DNA of 64,000 bases from Magnetospirillum sp. 15-1 (GTDB lineage Bacteria; Pseudomonadota; Alphaproteobacteria; Rhodospirillales; Magnetospirillaceae): assembly GCF_900184795.1 (NCBI RefSeq), contig NZ_FXXN01000021.1:81999-145998 (forward strand), written 5' to 3'. The stretch's first letter is position 1; every line of letters starts with the position of its first letter. Below are positions 22,539 to 30,630 of this stretch, in pieces. A program made the position numbers and the translations under genes. The notes beneath the pieces were generated by a model. The model was not told the origin of the DNA. It searched no databases and saw only the letters and a list, made by a program, of their open reading frames with translations.

Positions 22539-25052
22539 CTAACCAGGGTACCTGTGGCGCCATTCGAGGGAGCCGTTGATGCGGCAACGGTATCGCTCCC
22601 AACCGCGTGCCTTGAGATATGCGCCGACACGCATCTGGTCGCCCTTGGTCCAACGCCCAGGTTCGATGCCGATAGCCTGTCCCAGGATTTCCGCCACGGA
22701 CACGTCGGCGAGCGGTTCGGGCCGGGCAACCTCCACGTCGCGCCAGTCGTCGTAGGCGCCATTGCCGTAATTGATCCGCTCCTTGTCGTAGACCAGCCAG
22801 CGGTCGATCAGGCCATCCCAGGCATCGCCCTGGTAGCGTTCCTCCTGAGCGGCTTCGGCCATGTGCTTGGTTTCTTCGTCCTCGATCCACCACTTCACGC
22901 CATTGGCGTACCAGACCATGGCCTCGGCCCAAAGCTGGTCTCGGTCACGGCGGAGCGCATCAATGTCGATCTTGCCGCAGCGGACGGGCCAGAAGCGGCG
23001 ATTGCCGGTCTCGTCGCGCAGATAGGTGTCGGGATTGACGGTGCCGGCGAACACACATTGGCGCGGCACGTCGATGACGTAGCGTTCGTAAGGCGGACGA
23101 TAGCGATCGACCGAGCGGGACAGGAACGATTTGATCCGGGACACCTCGGCGCGGCCGATGGCATCCAGTTCGGCGATCTCGATGATCCACACGCCGCGCG
23201 TCTGCTGGGCGGCGTCCTTGCTGCCGATCTCGGCCAGCTCGTCGGTGAACCAGTCGGCCCCGGCCAGCGTTTTCAGCGCCGTCGATTTTTTGGCACCCTG
23301 CGGGCCTTCGAGGATCAACACCTGATCGGCCTTGGCCCCTGGGTCCATGACGCGGGCCACCGCCGACAGCACCCACAGCGAACCGAAGGCGCGAGACAGA
23401 CGGGTGTCGGCGGCACCAAGATAGGTGACGGCCCAGGCTTCCAGACGGGGCACGCCATCCCATTTCAGGCCCGTCAGGTACTCGCGCACCGGATGGACGC
23501 GGATGTCGCGGGCGACGGCGCCGATAGTGCGAGCCACCACCAGGGAGGAAACATTGATGTCGCGGCGCTGGAGCCATTCGGCGCAGCGGATGTCGTCGGC
23601 TTCGCACCACGGGCGGGGAATGGTGGCCTTGTTGTGGTCATCCCAGGGCAACGGCCGATTGACGACGATCTCCTGGCGGAATTCGTCGAAGATCAGTGCC
23701 CCGGCGAAGGCTTCGTCATTCGACAGGGCGGTGATGACGTTGGCCTCGTTGCGCTCAGGGATTCCGTCGGGGCTGGTGCGAAGCTGGTTGAACCACGCCG
23801 GGCGGACGGACGGCATGCCGACGGGGCCGATGCGGCGGCGCAGATCCTTGATCTGTTTTTCGGTCACCGACACCGGGATGCGGGTGGTGGCCTTGATGGC
23901 GACCAGCACTTGGCGCTCGGTCACGGGATCGAGGCGAGCCTGGGCGATGTGGCCGAGCAGCCGCCCGAGGTCGCCCATGTCGGGCGGAAAGGTCAGCGCC
24001 AGGGCGGCGGCATAGAGGTCGTCGAAGCCGGTCGGCGGCAGCGGCTGATCGGACGCGACCGAGTCACTATTATAATGTGCGTCGACGGCCCCCTTGAGCA
24101 GATCGTCGTTGAAGTCGTCGCCATGCAGGGGCGACATGATGGTGGACGTGATGCTGGTAGCGGTCAACCGCTCGGCCAGAACCTGGGCTGCCTGCTGACC
24201 GGCCTCGCCGGCATCGGCGAAAATGGTGACGCGGGTGGTCCCCTCCGGCCATTGCCAGTCGCGCAGATTGCCCGCCGACAAGGCCGCCCAGGTGGGGATG
24301 CCGAAGATGGCCCAGGCCGACAGCGCGGTCTCGATACCCTCGCCGATACCGAGATGGCCATCGGCGGGAATGGGAGCGAGACGCACGGAACCGCCCGCCA
24401 CCGGGCCGAGCATCTTCTTAGCTGGCGGGGCCTTGCCCGATCCGTCGTCCAGCAGGAAGGTGCGGTGGATGCCGCCTGTGGGCTTGCCCGTGCCGTCGCG
24501 CACGATTCCCACCAGCCCCGGCCAGCCCCGGCGGCTGTCGAAATCGGCCAGATCGTCGTGGAACAGCAGATCCGGCGAACCAGGGTCGCCGACACCACGG
24601 TGGCGGAGATAGGTCTCGCCCACGGTTCCGGTCAGCGGCTGGGCGGAACCAACGATGCGGGCCACCTCCAGGTCATGGGTGGGCTTCGGGATGTTGGCTC
24701 GGGGTGGCGCGGGCAGATGCATGCGGGCCAGCCGCGCCGCTTCCTCGAACAGTTCACGGTCGGACAGGCCGGTGGCGTGGTGGATCAGGTCGATGGGGCC
24801 GGCACTTTCCCCGGTGGCGTGGTCGAAGCCCCACCCGGCATGGCTGCCAGCCAGATGCAGGATGCAGGAGCCTTCCTTGCGCGGGGCACGGCCCGACAGG
24901 TCGGCACAGCGCAACGTCCGGCAGTCCTGCGACCACCGCGCCTGCGGAAACAGCCCCGGCAGCCAATCCTGCGCGGTGGCGGCCAGGCGGTCGCGGATAT
25001 CATCCAGATCATGCCGGGCTGGCGCCAGCCAAACGTCATTGAGATCGATCAT
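22539..25052 (-). CDS. Primase-helicase (Toprim plus VapE-like ATPase)
   Basis: An 837-residue replication protein. Residues 1-110 contain a zinc/CHC2-like start (CRTLRCADLSGR, GSCILHL, GWGFDHATGES). A Toprim-like domain follows with GEGIETALSAW (237-247) and IFADAGEAG (277-285). The C-terminal half is a VapE/superfamily 3-type ATPase with Walker A GPQGAKKS (583-590), a WIIEIAEL Walker B and TVNPDTYLRDETGNRRFWP. It would prime and unwind phage DNA. The start overlaps the next upstream gene by 4 bp. ATG at 25052 is preferred as the longer frame is antisense-like. Confidence 0.92.
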   Translation of the reverse strand: MIDLNDVWLAPARHDLDDIRDRLAATAQDWLPGLFPQARWSQDCRTLRCADLSGRAPRKEGSCILHLAGSHAGWGFDHATGESAGPIDLIHHATGLSDRELFEEAARLARMHLPAPPRANIPKPTHDLEVARIVGSAQPLTGTVGETYLRHRGVGDPGSPDLLFHDDLADFDSRRGWPGLVGIVRDGTGKPTGGIHRTFLLDDGSGKAPPAKKMLGPVAGGSVRLAPIPADGHLGIGEGIETALSAWAIFGIPTWAALSAGNLRDWQWPEGTTRVTIFADAGEAGQQAAQVLAERLTATSITSTIMSPLHGDDFNDDLLKGAVDAHYNSDSVASDQPLPPTGFDDLYAAALALTFPPDMGDLGRLLGHIAQARLDPVTERQVLVAIKATTRIPVSVTEKQIKDLRRRIGPVGMPSVRPAWFNQLRTSPDGIPERNEANVITALSNDEAFAGALIFDEFRQEIVVNRPLPWDDHNKATIPRPWCEADDIRCAEWLQRRDINVSSLVVARTIGAVARDIRVHPVREYLTGLKWDGVPRLEAWAVTYLGAADTRLSRAFGSLWVLSAVARVMDPGAKADQVLILEGPQGAKKSTALKTLAGADWFTDELAEIGSKDAAQQTRGVWIIEIAELDAIGRAEVSRIKSFLSRSVDRYRPPYERYVIDVPRQCVFAGTVNPDTYLRDETGNRRFWPVRCGKIDIDALRRDRDQLWAEAMVWYANGVKWWIEDEETKHMAEAAQEERYQGDAWDGLIDRWLVYDKERINYGNGAYDDWRDVEVARPEPLADVSVAEILGQAIGIEPGRWTKGDQMRVGAYLKARGWERYRCRINGSLEWRHRYPG

Positions 25053-26353
25053 GCCAGGATCACCAGCCCCCGCTCGGCGCGGGTGATGGCGGTGTAGAGC
25101 CAGCGGCGGCGATCCTGCTCGGTGCGGCCGAGGCCGTCGTCCCAGACGATGACGTTCTCCCACTGCGATCCCTGCGCCTTGTGGCAGGTGATAGCCCAGC
25201 CGAAGGTCGCCTCGGTCAGCTTCTTCTTGTCGCGCCAATCACGGTCATGGCGATTCGGGTCGAGGGCGACATGGTCTTCGAAATGGCCCTTGTAGAGCAG
25301 CAACCGCCCCGGCTTGCCGTCCTTGGCGGGTGGGCCAATGGGTGTTCCTTCCTCGTCGGTGACGACGGCCGAGAAATAGACGCTGCCCTCGTCAACGATG
25401 TCCGAGAGTGTCAGGAACATGCCGTTGATCAGGCCGAGATCGTTCTGGTTCTTGAGGCAGATCACCTTCTCGTCGGAACCGGTGGGCAGATACGATCCCC
25501 CGAAACCGGCGGCATAGCGCAGTGCATGATTCAACTGGAACCGGGTAGCGTTGCGGCCGCAGATCACCTGACCACCGCGCAAGGCTTGCTGCGGGGTGAC
25601 GTCGGCCATCCGCATCTTCCAGGCATGGTCGTCGTACTGGCCGAAGCCGATGGGGCGGCCTTCGCGGGCCAGGGTGGCGAGGCGGATGATGGCGCTCTCG
25701 GCGGCCTGGCGGTGGATTTCGGTCAGCATGATATCGGGGGCCGCCTGAGTGAATGCGCCTTCGCCCTTGATGGGCGGCAACTGGCCGGGGTCGCCCAGCA
25801 CCAGGATGGGGCGCTTGAAGCTCATCAGGTCGCGGGCCATCTCTTCACCGACCATGGACACCTCGTCCAGCACGATCAGCCTGGCGCTGGCGGCGGGGCT
25901 GTCGGGATTGAGGGCGAAACGCGGCTTCTTCATGTCGCGCAAGCCCTGGCGCATGGCCTCGATGGCGGCCTCGGTGGCGGTGCGGTCGAAGCCGATCAGA
26001 GATCGGGCATCAAGCTCAGCCTGATTGATCCGATTCTGGGCTTCCGCGATCTCTTCGTCGGTGGCCTCGACGACACTGTAAATCAGGCTGTGGATGGTGC
26101 GAGCCGGGGTGCCCTTGCGCCGCAACACCAGGGCGGCTTTGCCGGTGAAGGTGGCGGTGACCACGCCGGGGCAATCCTCGGAATGGGGGCTGAGGCCCAG
26201 ATCGTCGAGGGCGAATTTCAGGACGGTGGACTTGCCGGTGCCGGCGAATCCGAACAGCCGGAACACCGGCTGCCGCTCCGTCCCGGTCTCAAACCACTGG
26301 CGGATGGTGGCGATGGCGCGTCCTTGCGTGTCGGACGGAGTGATATCGCTCAT
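25049..26353 (-). CDS. RecD/Dda-like ATP-dependent DNA helicase
   Basis: A 434-residue superfamily 1B helicase: Walker A GFAGTGKST (35-43), Walker B VLDEVSMVG, a LGDPGQLPPI motif III, and C-terminal UvrD-like motifs AITCHKAQGSQWENV and YTAITRAERGLV. It unwinds DNA 5' to 3' by family precedent. Start ATG 26353 is coupled by a 4-bp overlap to the exonuclease gene upstream. Together with the exonuclease it suggests a recombination-dependent replication or end-processing system. Confidence 0.93.
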   Translation of the reverse strand: MSDITPSDTQGRAIATIRQWFETGTERQPVFRLFGFAGTGKSTVLKFALDDLGLSPHSEDCPGVVTATFTGKAALVLRRKGTPARTIHSLIYSVVEATDEEIAEAQNRINQAELDARSLIGFDRTATEAAIEAMRQGLRDMKKPRFALNPDSPAASARLIVLDEVSMVGEEMARDLMSFKRPILVLGDPGQLPPIKGEGAFTQAAPDIMLTEIHRQAAESAIIRLATLAREGRPIGFGQYDDHAWKMRMADVTPQQALRGGQVICGRNATRFQLNHALRYAAGFGGSYLPTGSDEKVICLKNQNDLGLINGMFLTLSDIVDEGSVYFSAVVTDEEGTPIGPPAKDGKPGRLLLYKGHFEDHVALDPNRHDRDWRDKKKLTEATFGWAITCHKAQGSQWENVIVWDDGLGRTEQDRRRWLYTAITRAERGLVILA

Positions 26354-27147
26354 CGGCAGCCCCCCCAGCAGCGGTCCTGCCAGGAACATGTGCCGTGCCA
26401 GCCACTACTGGTCTTGCCGCCGCGGCACACCACCGATGTCCGTTCGGCGACTGCGCGGGGCAGCAGCTCCTGGGCATCGCTGGCCTGCACCACCTGGACT
26501 GCACGGTCGCTCATGGTCTGGGCCAAGGCGGCGTCGAACGGTACCAGCTCGCAGTGGATTTCCCAGGTGTCGCGGTTGAGCGCGGTGAACAGCGCCGGGG
26601 CCGGCAGGTCCATATAGGCCTGATAGAGGGCAAGTTGGGCGGCGTAGACCGGCTTGGACAGCACCACTCCGCGCTTGACCACGTCCTTCCACGACGACAC
26701 GCCCAGCGCCTTGTTCTCCCACAGGGTGGGATAGTCCATGGCCACCGGCCCGCCGACCAGGCAGCCGTCGATGTGGCCTTTGAACCGACCGCCCAACGCC
26801 GAGAAGCCGAACTGCCGCCCATCGCGGCGCTCGGTGCGCAGATCGAAGCCCGCCCCCCGCAGCCACGCCGCCACCACGTCCTCGCCGCGATGCCCGGCCT
26901 CGAAGATCCGCAAGGTCGCCGGCTCGAAATCCCGGCCCTCGTCCTTGGGCACGGCCAGATAGTCGTATTGGATCTGGCGTAGGCATTCCCGGCCGATACC
27001 CGAGGTGCTGACATACTGGCGGGCCACCTGCGCCCGGTTGCGCACCACCAAGGCGGCATCGATGGCGGTATTCACCGCCATGGTGATGCCGGGATCGCGG
27101 GCCGGGGCTTGGTACTGGCAGCCGGAGCCGTGGTTGAGGTCGAGCAT
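26350..27147 (-). CDS. PD-(D/E)XK exonuclease (RecB/Cas4-like)
   Basis: A 265-residue nuclease. FKGHIDGCLV gives the catalytic Asp, LWENKAL the E-x-K pair, and YAAQLALYQAYM the RecB-family helix. Four cysteines near the ends (CLRQ near the start; CRGGKTSSGWHGTCSWQDRCWGGC at the C-terminus) could hold an iron-sulfur cluster as in Cas4. The family degrades or resects DNA ends. ATG at 27147 opens the shorter frame. The upstream extension is arginine/proline-rich and unlikely. Confidence 0.88.
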   Translation of the reverse strand: MLDLNHGSGCQYQAPARDPGITMAVNTAIDAALVVRNRAQVARQYVSTSGIGRECLRQIQYDYLAVPKDEGRDFEPATLRIFEAGHRGEDVVAAWLRGAGFDLRTERRDGRQFGFSALGGRFKGHIDGCLVGGPVAMDYPTLWENKALGVSSWKDVVKRGVVLSKPVYAAQLALYQAYMDLPAPALFTALNRDTWEIHCELVPFDAALAQTMSDRAVQVVQASDAQELLPRAVAERTSVVCRGGKTSSGWHGTCSWQDRCWGGCR

Positions 27148-27158
27148 GGCGGCGGCCT

Positions 27159-27530
27159 TCAGAACGGGATGGGATCGTCGAAGGGAGTGCCGGTGCGTTC
27201 CTTGACGCCCGCCTGGCGCTGCATGGAGTCCACGTAGCCGGTGATGGCGGCTTCGATCAGCCGGTCGATGTCGGCGGCGGAGCGGTTGAAGAAATGCTCC
27301 ATCAGGCCAAGCGCCGTCAGTGCCTCGGCGAAGAGCGGGCGGGCATCCTTGATGGCCTGGGTTTCGCGGGCGGTCTTGTCGATCATGCCGTGGTGATCCC
27401 CTGCGATCTTTGCCCCTGCCTCCTGGCAGCGGCGGGAACAGAAGCGATGAAACGGGTATTGGTCGTGGCGCAGGCGGTGGACGTAGCCGAAGCCCTTGGC
27501 CTCGCGGCTGCACACCGCGCACAGGGTCAG
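27159..27530 (-). CDS. DUF6511-like zinc-ribbon protein with unusual start
   Basis: A protein of about 123 residues with a treble-cleft-like N-terminus (LCAVCSREAKGFGYVHR...FHRFCSRRCQ) and a helical C-terminus (FAEALTALGLMEHFFNRSAADIDRLIEAAITGYVD), matching DUF6511. No ATG precedes the conserved cysteines in frame. CTG at 27530 overlaps the upstream stop as CTGA, mimicking the usual ATGA coupling. GTG at 27515 would cut into the first cysteine motif, and ATG at 27386 removes the zinc ribbon. The function is unknown; the family is typical of phage replication regions. Confidence 0.72.
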   Translation of the reverse strand: MTLCAVCSREAKGFGYVHRLRHDQYPFHRFCSRRCQEAGAKIAGDHHGMIDKTARETQAIKDARPLFAEALTALGLMEHFFNRSAADIDRLIEAAITGYVDSMQRQAGVKERTGTPFDDPIPF

Positions 27531-27754
27531 GCCAGCAAGAACCGAGTCAGGTCCGGGTGCTGGCCGGGTTCCTCCTTGATCCGGGAACAGCCCAGCACCA
27601 CGAAGCTGCTGATGGCCGCTTGGGCCATGGCCTCCAGCTCCCACAGGGCGAGAACCCTGATGGGCTGGTGCAGTCTTCCGCGTGCCTCGAGCCATTCGCC
27701 GATCGCCTTTGCCGCTTGGCGCGTCACATGCGCCTGCCATTCGTCATCGGTCAT
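27527..27754 (-). CDS. Small hypothetical protein, 75 residues
   Basis: A 75-residue helical protein (MTDDEWQAHVTRQAAKAIGEWLEARGRLHQPIRVLALWELEAMAQAAISSFVVLG). It lies between the putative ssDNA-binding gene and the zinc-ribbon gene and is coupled to the latter by overlap. It carries no recognised motif. The conserved operon position suggests a replication accessory role. Confidence 0.7.
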   Translation of the reverse strand: MTDDEWQAHVTRQAAKAIGEWLEARGRLHQPIRVLALWELEAMAQAAISSFVVLGCSRIKEEPGQHPDLTRFLLA

Positions 27755-27792
27755 AGTGGGGCCGCCCGCCGGGCTGACGGGCGGCACTTCCA

Positions 27793-28539
27793 TTAGCCAT
27801 TGAGCCAGGCTGGGCCATTGGCCGACGGCTGGGGAGCGGGCTGCTGGGCGGCAGGCTGAGCCTGGGCAGATCCCTGCTGAGTCCAGGGAACATTGCCGGC
27901 CTGCTGCTGCGGCGCCTGGACCGGAGCCGCGTCGGTGGCCCAGGCCGGGGCGTTCTGCCCGGCGGTGACGGACGGCTTGCGCGGCTTGGCATTGACGGGA
28001 TCGGCCTCTACCGTCTCGCCCTTCATCACCGCGCCATATTCCGGCTCATCGGGCAGCACCACGTTGGCCAGACGGTTCTGGTCACGGTATTTGGGATCGC
28101 TGGCCGGCTCCACCATGATGCGGGCGGCGAAGATGATGCCGTCCAACTGCTTCAGCCCCTGCAGCACCCGCTTGGCCCTGGCGGCGTCGCTCATGTCCTT
28201 GGGACTCAAGCCCAGTGCGCTATCGACCATGGCGCGGAACGACGCCTTCGAGATGTTCCAGCCCTTGGACTGGCCCTTGTCGTCGAGCTTGCCGCCGGCC
28301 ACCGTGAAGTTCTGCCAGAACTTGCGGCGCACGAACGCCCCCTCGACCACGGTGAATTCGCAGTCGAGCATCTTCGCGTCGCTCTCGGAGGCCGCCTTCA
28401 GCAGACCGGCATCCATGGGCACCGAGCCGTTGACCCCGCCGGGGCGGATGGTCATGCGGATCTTGGCGAAGGTGCCGTCGGGAATCAGTTCCCCGGTGGG
28501 CATCATCTGCGGCTGGGCGTCGTTGAAATCGTAGGACAT
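27793..28539 (-). CDS. Possible phage single-stranded DNA-binding protein
   Basis: A 248-residue protein with a folded N-terminal part (about 1-165: KIRMTIRPGGVNGS, LDCEFTVVEGAFVRRKFWQNFTVAGG, RVLQGLKQLDGIIFAARIMVEP) and a long Gln/Pro/Ala-rich disordered tail. Position and the pattern of a beta-barrel followed by a flexible tail resemble DUF669-type phage ssDNA-binding proteins that travel with AAA_24 ATPases and RecB-like nucleases. The tail does not end in acidic residues as classical SSB does. The assignment is by synteny and pattern, not by a clear motif. Confidence 0.65.
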   Translation of the reverse strand: MSYDFNDAQPQMMPTGELIPDGTFAKIRMTIRPGGVNGSVPMDAGLLKAASESDAKMLDCEFTVVEGAFVRRKFWQNFTVAGGKLDDKGQSKGWNISKASFRAMVDSALGLSPKDMSDAARAKRVLQGLKQLDGIIFAARIMVEPASDPKYRDQNRLANVVLPDEPEYGAVMKGETVEADPVNAKPRKPSVTAGQNAPAWATDAAPVQAPQQQAGNVPWTQQGSAQAQPAAQQPAPQPSANGPAWLNG

Positions 28540-28556
28540 GGGGAAATCTCCTCGGG

Positions 28557-29393
28557 TCAGGCGGAAACGCGGTTGATCTTGGCAAGCAGGGTGCCGAGAT
28601 CAGGGGGCTCGGTGACGTCCAGGCGGCCGGAGCGATCCTTGGCGGGAAGACCGTAGGGATTGCCCGAACAGCAGACCAGGCGGCGCTCGGTGGCTTTCTC
28701 GTCCAGCAGCCAATTGCCCTCGGCATCCTGGGAGAACAGGTGCATGGAGATGACCTGATCGACGATACCGGGTAGTTCGCGCCCGGCCTTGGATCCCTCC
28801 ATCTGCGGCTGCCAGGTGGAGGCGTTGAACTCGTCGGTGACCTTCTCCAGCACACCGACGAAGATCACCGTCTTGCCCGGCGCATGCTGCAGGTGCTTCA
28901 GGGCCTGGATCACTTCGCGGCCCAGCAGGCCATAGGCGCCACGGATGTCGGGCTTGCCGGTGCGGTCGGAGAAGGCTTCCGGCTGCTGCTTGGCATAGGC
29001 CATGGCTTGGCGGGTGAGGTCGGTAATGGAATCGACGAACACCACCGGCATCGAGTCGAGGAATTCCTCGATTCCGGTCCCGGCATAGACCGAGCGGACA
29101 TGCTGGTAATGCTGGGCGCTGTAGAAGGCGTTGGGATCAACGGCGGGATCGGGGCCGCCGATCAGCACGGCGAGGTCGCGGAAATCGCCGAAGCTGCGCA
29201 CCGGGATGCTGGCGCCCGGCCAGTCCTGCACCGACTTCATGCCAGCTTCCAGATCCAGGCAGACGGTCTTGTCGGGCGGCAGGGTTTTCAGCAGCGAGGT
29301 CTTGCCGACGCCGGGCTGGCCGAAGATGGCCACCGAGGTCTTGTTGCCGGCGCACGACAAGCGCTCGTCGGCGGTGATGATGCGAACGGCCAT
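28557..29393 (-). CDS. AAA_24-type phage ATPase (recombination)
   Basis: A 278-residue ATPase with Walker A GQPGVGKT (25-32) and Walker B MPVVFVDSIT, followed by a RecA-like core (QALKHLQHAPGKTVIFVGVLE). These are the features of AAA_24 proteins often called RecA-like or Sak4-like phage recombinases. With the ssDNA-binding candidate, the exonuclease and the helicase it forms a plausible annealing or strand-exchange module. ATG at 29393 directly precedes a beta strand. Confidence 0.88.
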   Translation of the reverse strand: MAVRIITADERLSCAGNKTSVAIFGQPGVGKTSLLKTLPPDKTVCLDLEAGMKSVQDWPGASIPVRSFGDFRDLAVLIGGPDPAVDPNAFYSAQHYQHVRSVYAGTGIEEFLDSMPVVFVDSITDLTRQAMAYAKQQPEAFSDRTGKPDIRGAYGLLGREVIQALKHLQHAPGKTVIFVGVLEKVTDEFNASTWQPQMEGSKAGRELPGIVDQVISMHLFSQDAEGNWLLDEKATERRLVCCSGNPYGLPAKDRSGRLDVTEPPDLGTLLAKINRVSA

Positions 29394-29490
29394 GGGATTC
29401 TCCGATTCAAAGGGGGGACGGCGGGGCGTTGACCGGGCGCCGAAGGGAAGCCTTGCCCGCCCTTGCGGTACGGGCTGCCCCGCCGCTGTC

Positions 29491-29970
29491 TCAGTGGGTG
29501 TTGGGCTTCAGCGTGAAGGTCGGCTTACCGGTCTTCACCGTCCGGGCGGCCTCAAAGGCGGTGCGGATGTGGGCGGGCCATGCGCCGTACTTGCGCTCGG
29601 GCACCTTGAAGGCGAGATCGACGTATTCGGCCGGATCATCGCCACTGGCGCGGATGCGCTCGACGGTGGCCGCCAATTGCTCCTGGTCCCACTCCACCTT
29701 CTTGGGCAGATCTGCCACCACGGTGATTCCGCCATCGTCGAAGCGCACCGTGCCGGTGTCCTTGCCGTCACGGCTGCGCATCTCGGCGGCGATGGTGGCG
29801 TAACGACGGTCCAGCACGCCGTCGAGCCAATCCTTCTGCATCTTGGCGCGACGCAGGGCCTCTTCGGCTTCCTCCTGAAGCAGGATCAGCATGTCCGCCG
29901 GAAGGGCGGCGATTTCGCCCACCGCCATGGTCATCATGTCGGCGAGGCGGGGACGGTTGGGGATGGTCAT
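29491..29970 (-). CDS. Hypothetical replication-region protein, 159 residues
   Basis: A 159-residue protein with a helical middle (PADMLILLQEEAEEALRRAKMQKDWLDGVLDRRYATIAAEMRSRDGKDTG) and a beta-strand segment (TVRFDDGGITVVADLPKKVEWDQEQL). It ends in a Phe/Thr/Lys tail. I do not recognise the family, but this layout recurs upstream of AAA_24 ATPase genes in related prophages. A gap of 97 bp separates it from the ATPase gene; the message is likely shared. Confidence 0.7.
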   Translation of the reverse strand: MTIPNRPRLADMMTMAVGEIAALPADMLILLQEEAEEALRRAKMQKDWLDGVLDRRYATIAAEMRSRDGKDTGTVRFDDGGITVVADLPKKVEWDQEQLAATVERIRASGDDPAEYVDLAFKVPERKYGAWPAHIRTAFEAARTVKTGKPTFTLKPNTH

Positions 29971-29972
29971 GG

Positions 29973-30251
29973 TCAGATCCTCCGGGGCTTGTCGCCGCTC
30001 GCCTTGATGGCGATGTAGGCGATGCGGTCTTCAGCGACGCGGCGCTGAACCAGCAGCAGGCGGCCGTCCTCGGCCAGCGCCAGGGCGCGGGCAGCAACAC
30101 GGTCGAGTTGGGAGCGGGCCGCTTCGGGCAGGGACGACGGGCCACGGGCGCGGTCGAGACCGAGCAGGCCCAGGTGGTAGATGAGGCCGTCACCAGGAAC
30201 GGCGCCCGCGAACCAGGACTGGAAGGCCGGGATGGTCATGGGGGAGGTCAT
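29973..30251 (-). CDS. Hypothetical protein, 92 residues
   Basis: A 92-residue protein (IPAFQSWFAGAVPGDGLIYHLGLLGLDRARG...LLLVQRRVAEDRIAYIAIKAS) that looks like a compact winged-helix or beta fold. It overlaps the HTH gene upstream by 4 bp and precedes the 159-residue gene by 2 bp. No recognised domain. Operon position suggests an early regulatory or replication role. Confidence 0.68.
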   Translation of the reverse strand: MTSPMTIPAFQSWFAGAVPGDGLIYHLGLLGLDRARGPSSLPEAARSQLDRVAARALALAEDGRLLLVQRRVAEDRIAYIAIKASGDKPRRI

Positions 30252-30484
30252 TGGCCCGCCCTCAATTCGGCCACGCCAACGTCCTCGAACAGAACGTTCT
30301 GCCCGAAGCCGGGCTGGGTCTGACGGGCCTCGTAGGCTTCGACTTCCTCAATCTTGTAGAAAATCTTGCCGCCCAGCCTCAGGAACGGCAGGCCCTGGCC
30401 CCGGTAGCGCCAGTTTTCCAGGGTGCGGTGGGAAATACCCCACCGTCGGGCCAGTTGCTTCTGGCAGAGAAATTGTTCGGCCAT
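30248..30484 (-). CDS. Excisionase-like helix-turn-helix protein
   Basis: A 78-residue protein with an HTH_17/MerR-like fold (FLCQKQLARRWGISHRTLENWRYRGQGLPFLRLGGKIFYKIEEVEAYEA). This matches small DNA-binding proteins such as excisionases and early transcriptional regulators. The upstream region contains an operator-like inverted repeat. It is the first gene of the main leftward operon after the LuxR-like gene. Whether it controls excision or early transcription is not decidable from sequence. Confidence 0.85.
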   Translation of the reverse strand: MAEQFLCQKQLARRWGISHRTLENWRYRGQGLPFLRLGGKIFYKIEEVEAYEARQTQPGFGQNVLFEDVGVAELRAGQ

Positions 30485-30558
30485 GTTGGCGTGCTCCGCG
30501 AGATATGAACTCGTGGAAGCATGGAGGATGGTGGCGGGTCAGGGAGGTGGATGCGGCA

Positions 30559-30584
30559 GGGACGGATCATCCCTATCCCGTCCC
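30559..30584. promoter_or_regulatory. Inverted repeat upstream of the HTH gene
   Basis: GGGACGG (30559-30565) and CCGTCCC (30578-30584) form a perfect 7-bp inverted repeat with a 12-bp spacer, a spacing suited to a dimeric helix-turn-helix protein. It lies 75 bp upstream of the HTH gene start and 30 bp downstream of the LuxR-like gene stop. Operator function is inferred. Confidence 0.4.
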
Positions 30585-30610
30585 CTTGACAGCAGGGCGA
30601 ACGCTCGATC

Positions 30611-30630
30611 CCGCCTACAATTTTAGGCGG
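30611..30630 (-). terminator. Hairpin spanning the stop codon of the LuxR-like gene
   Basis: CCGCCTA (30611-30617) and TAGGCGG (30624-30630) form a 7-bp stem with a 6-base loop that covers the stop codon of the upstream gene. There is no U-run after it, so it is at best a weak terminator or mRNA-end hairpin. Confidence 0.35.

Noticed and set aside
22554-25097. An 847-codon plus-strand frame opposite the primase-helicase
   Set aside because: Antisense shadow of a clear Toprim/VapE gene; no own motifs or ribosome site.
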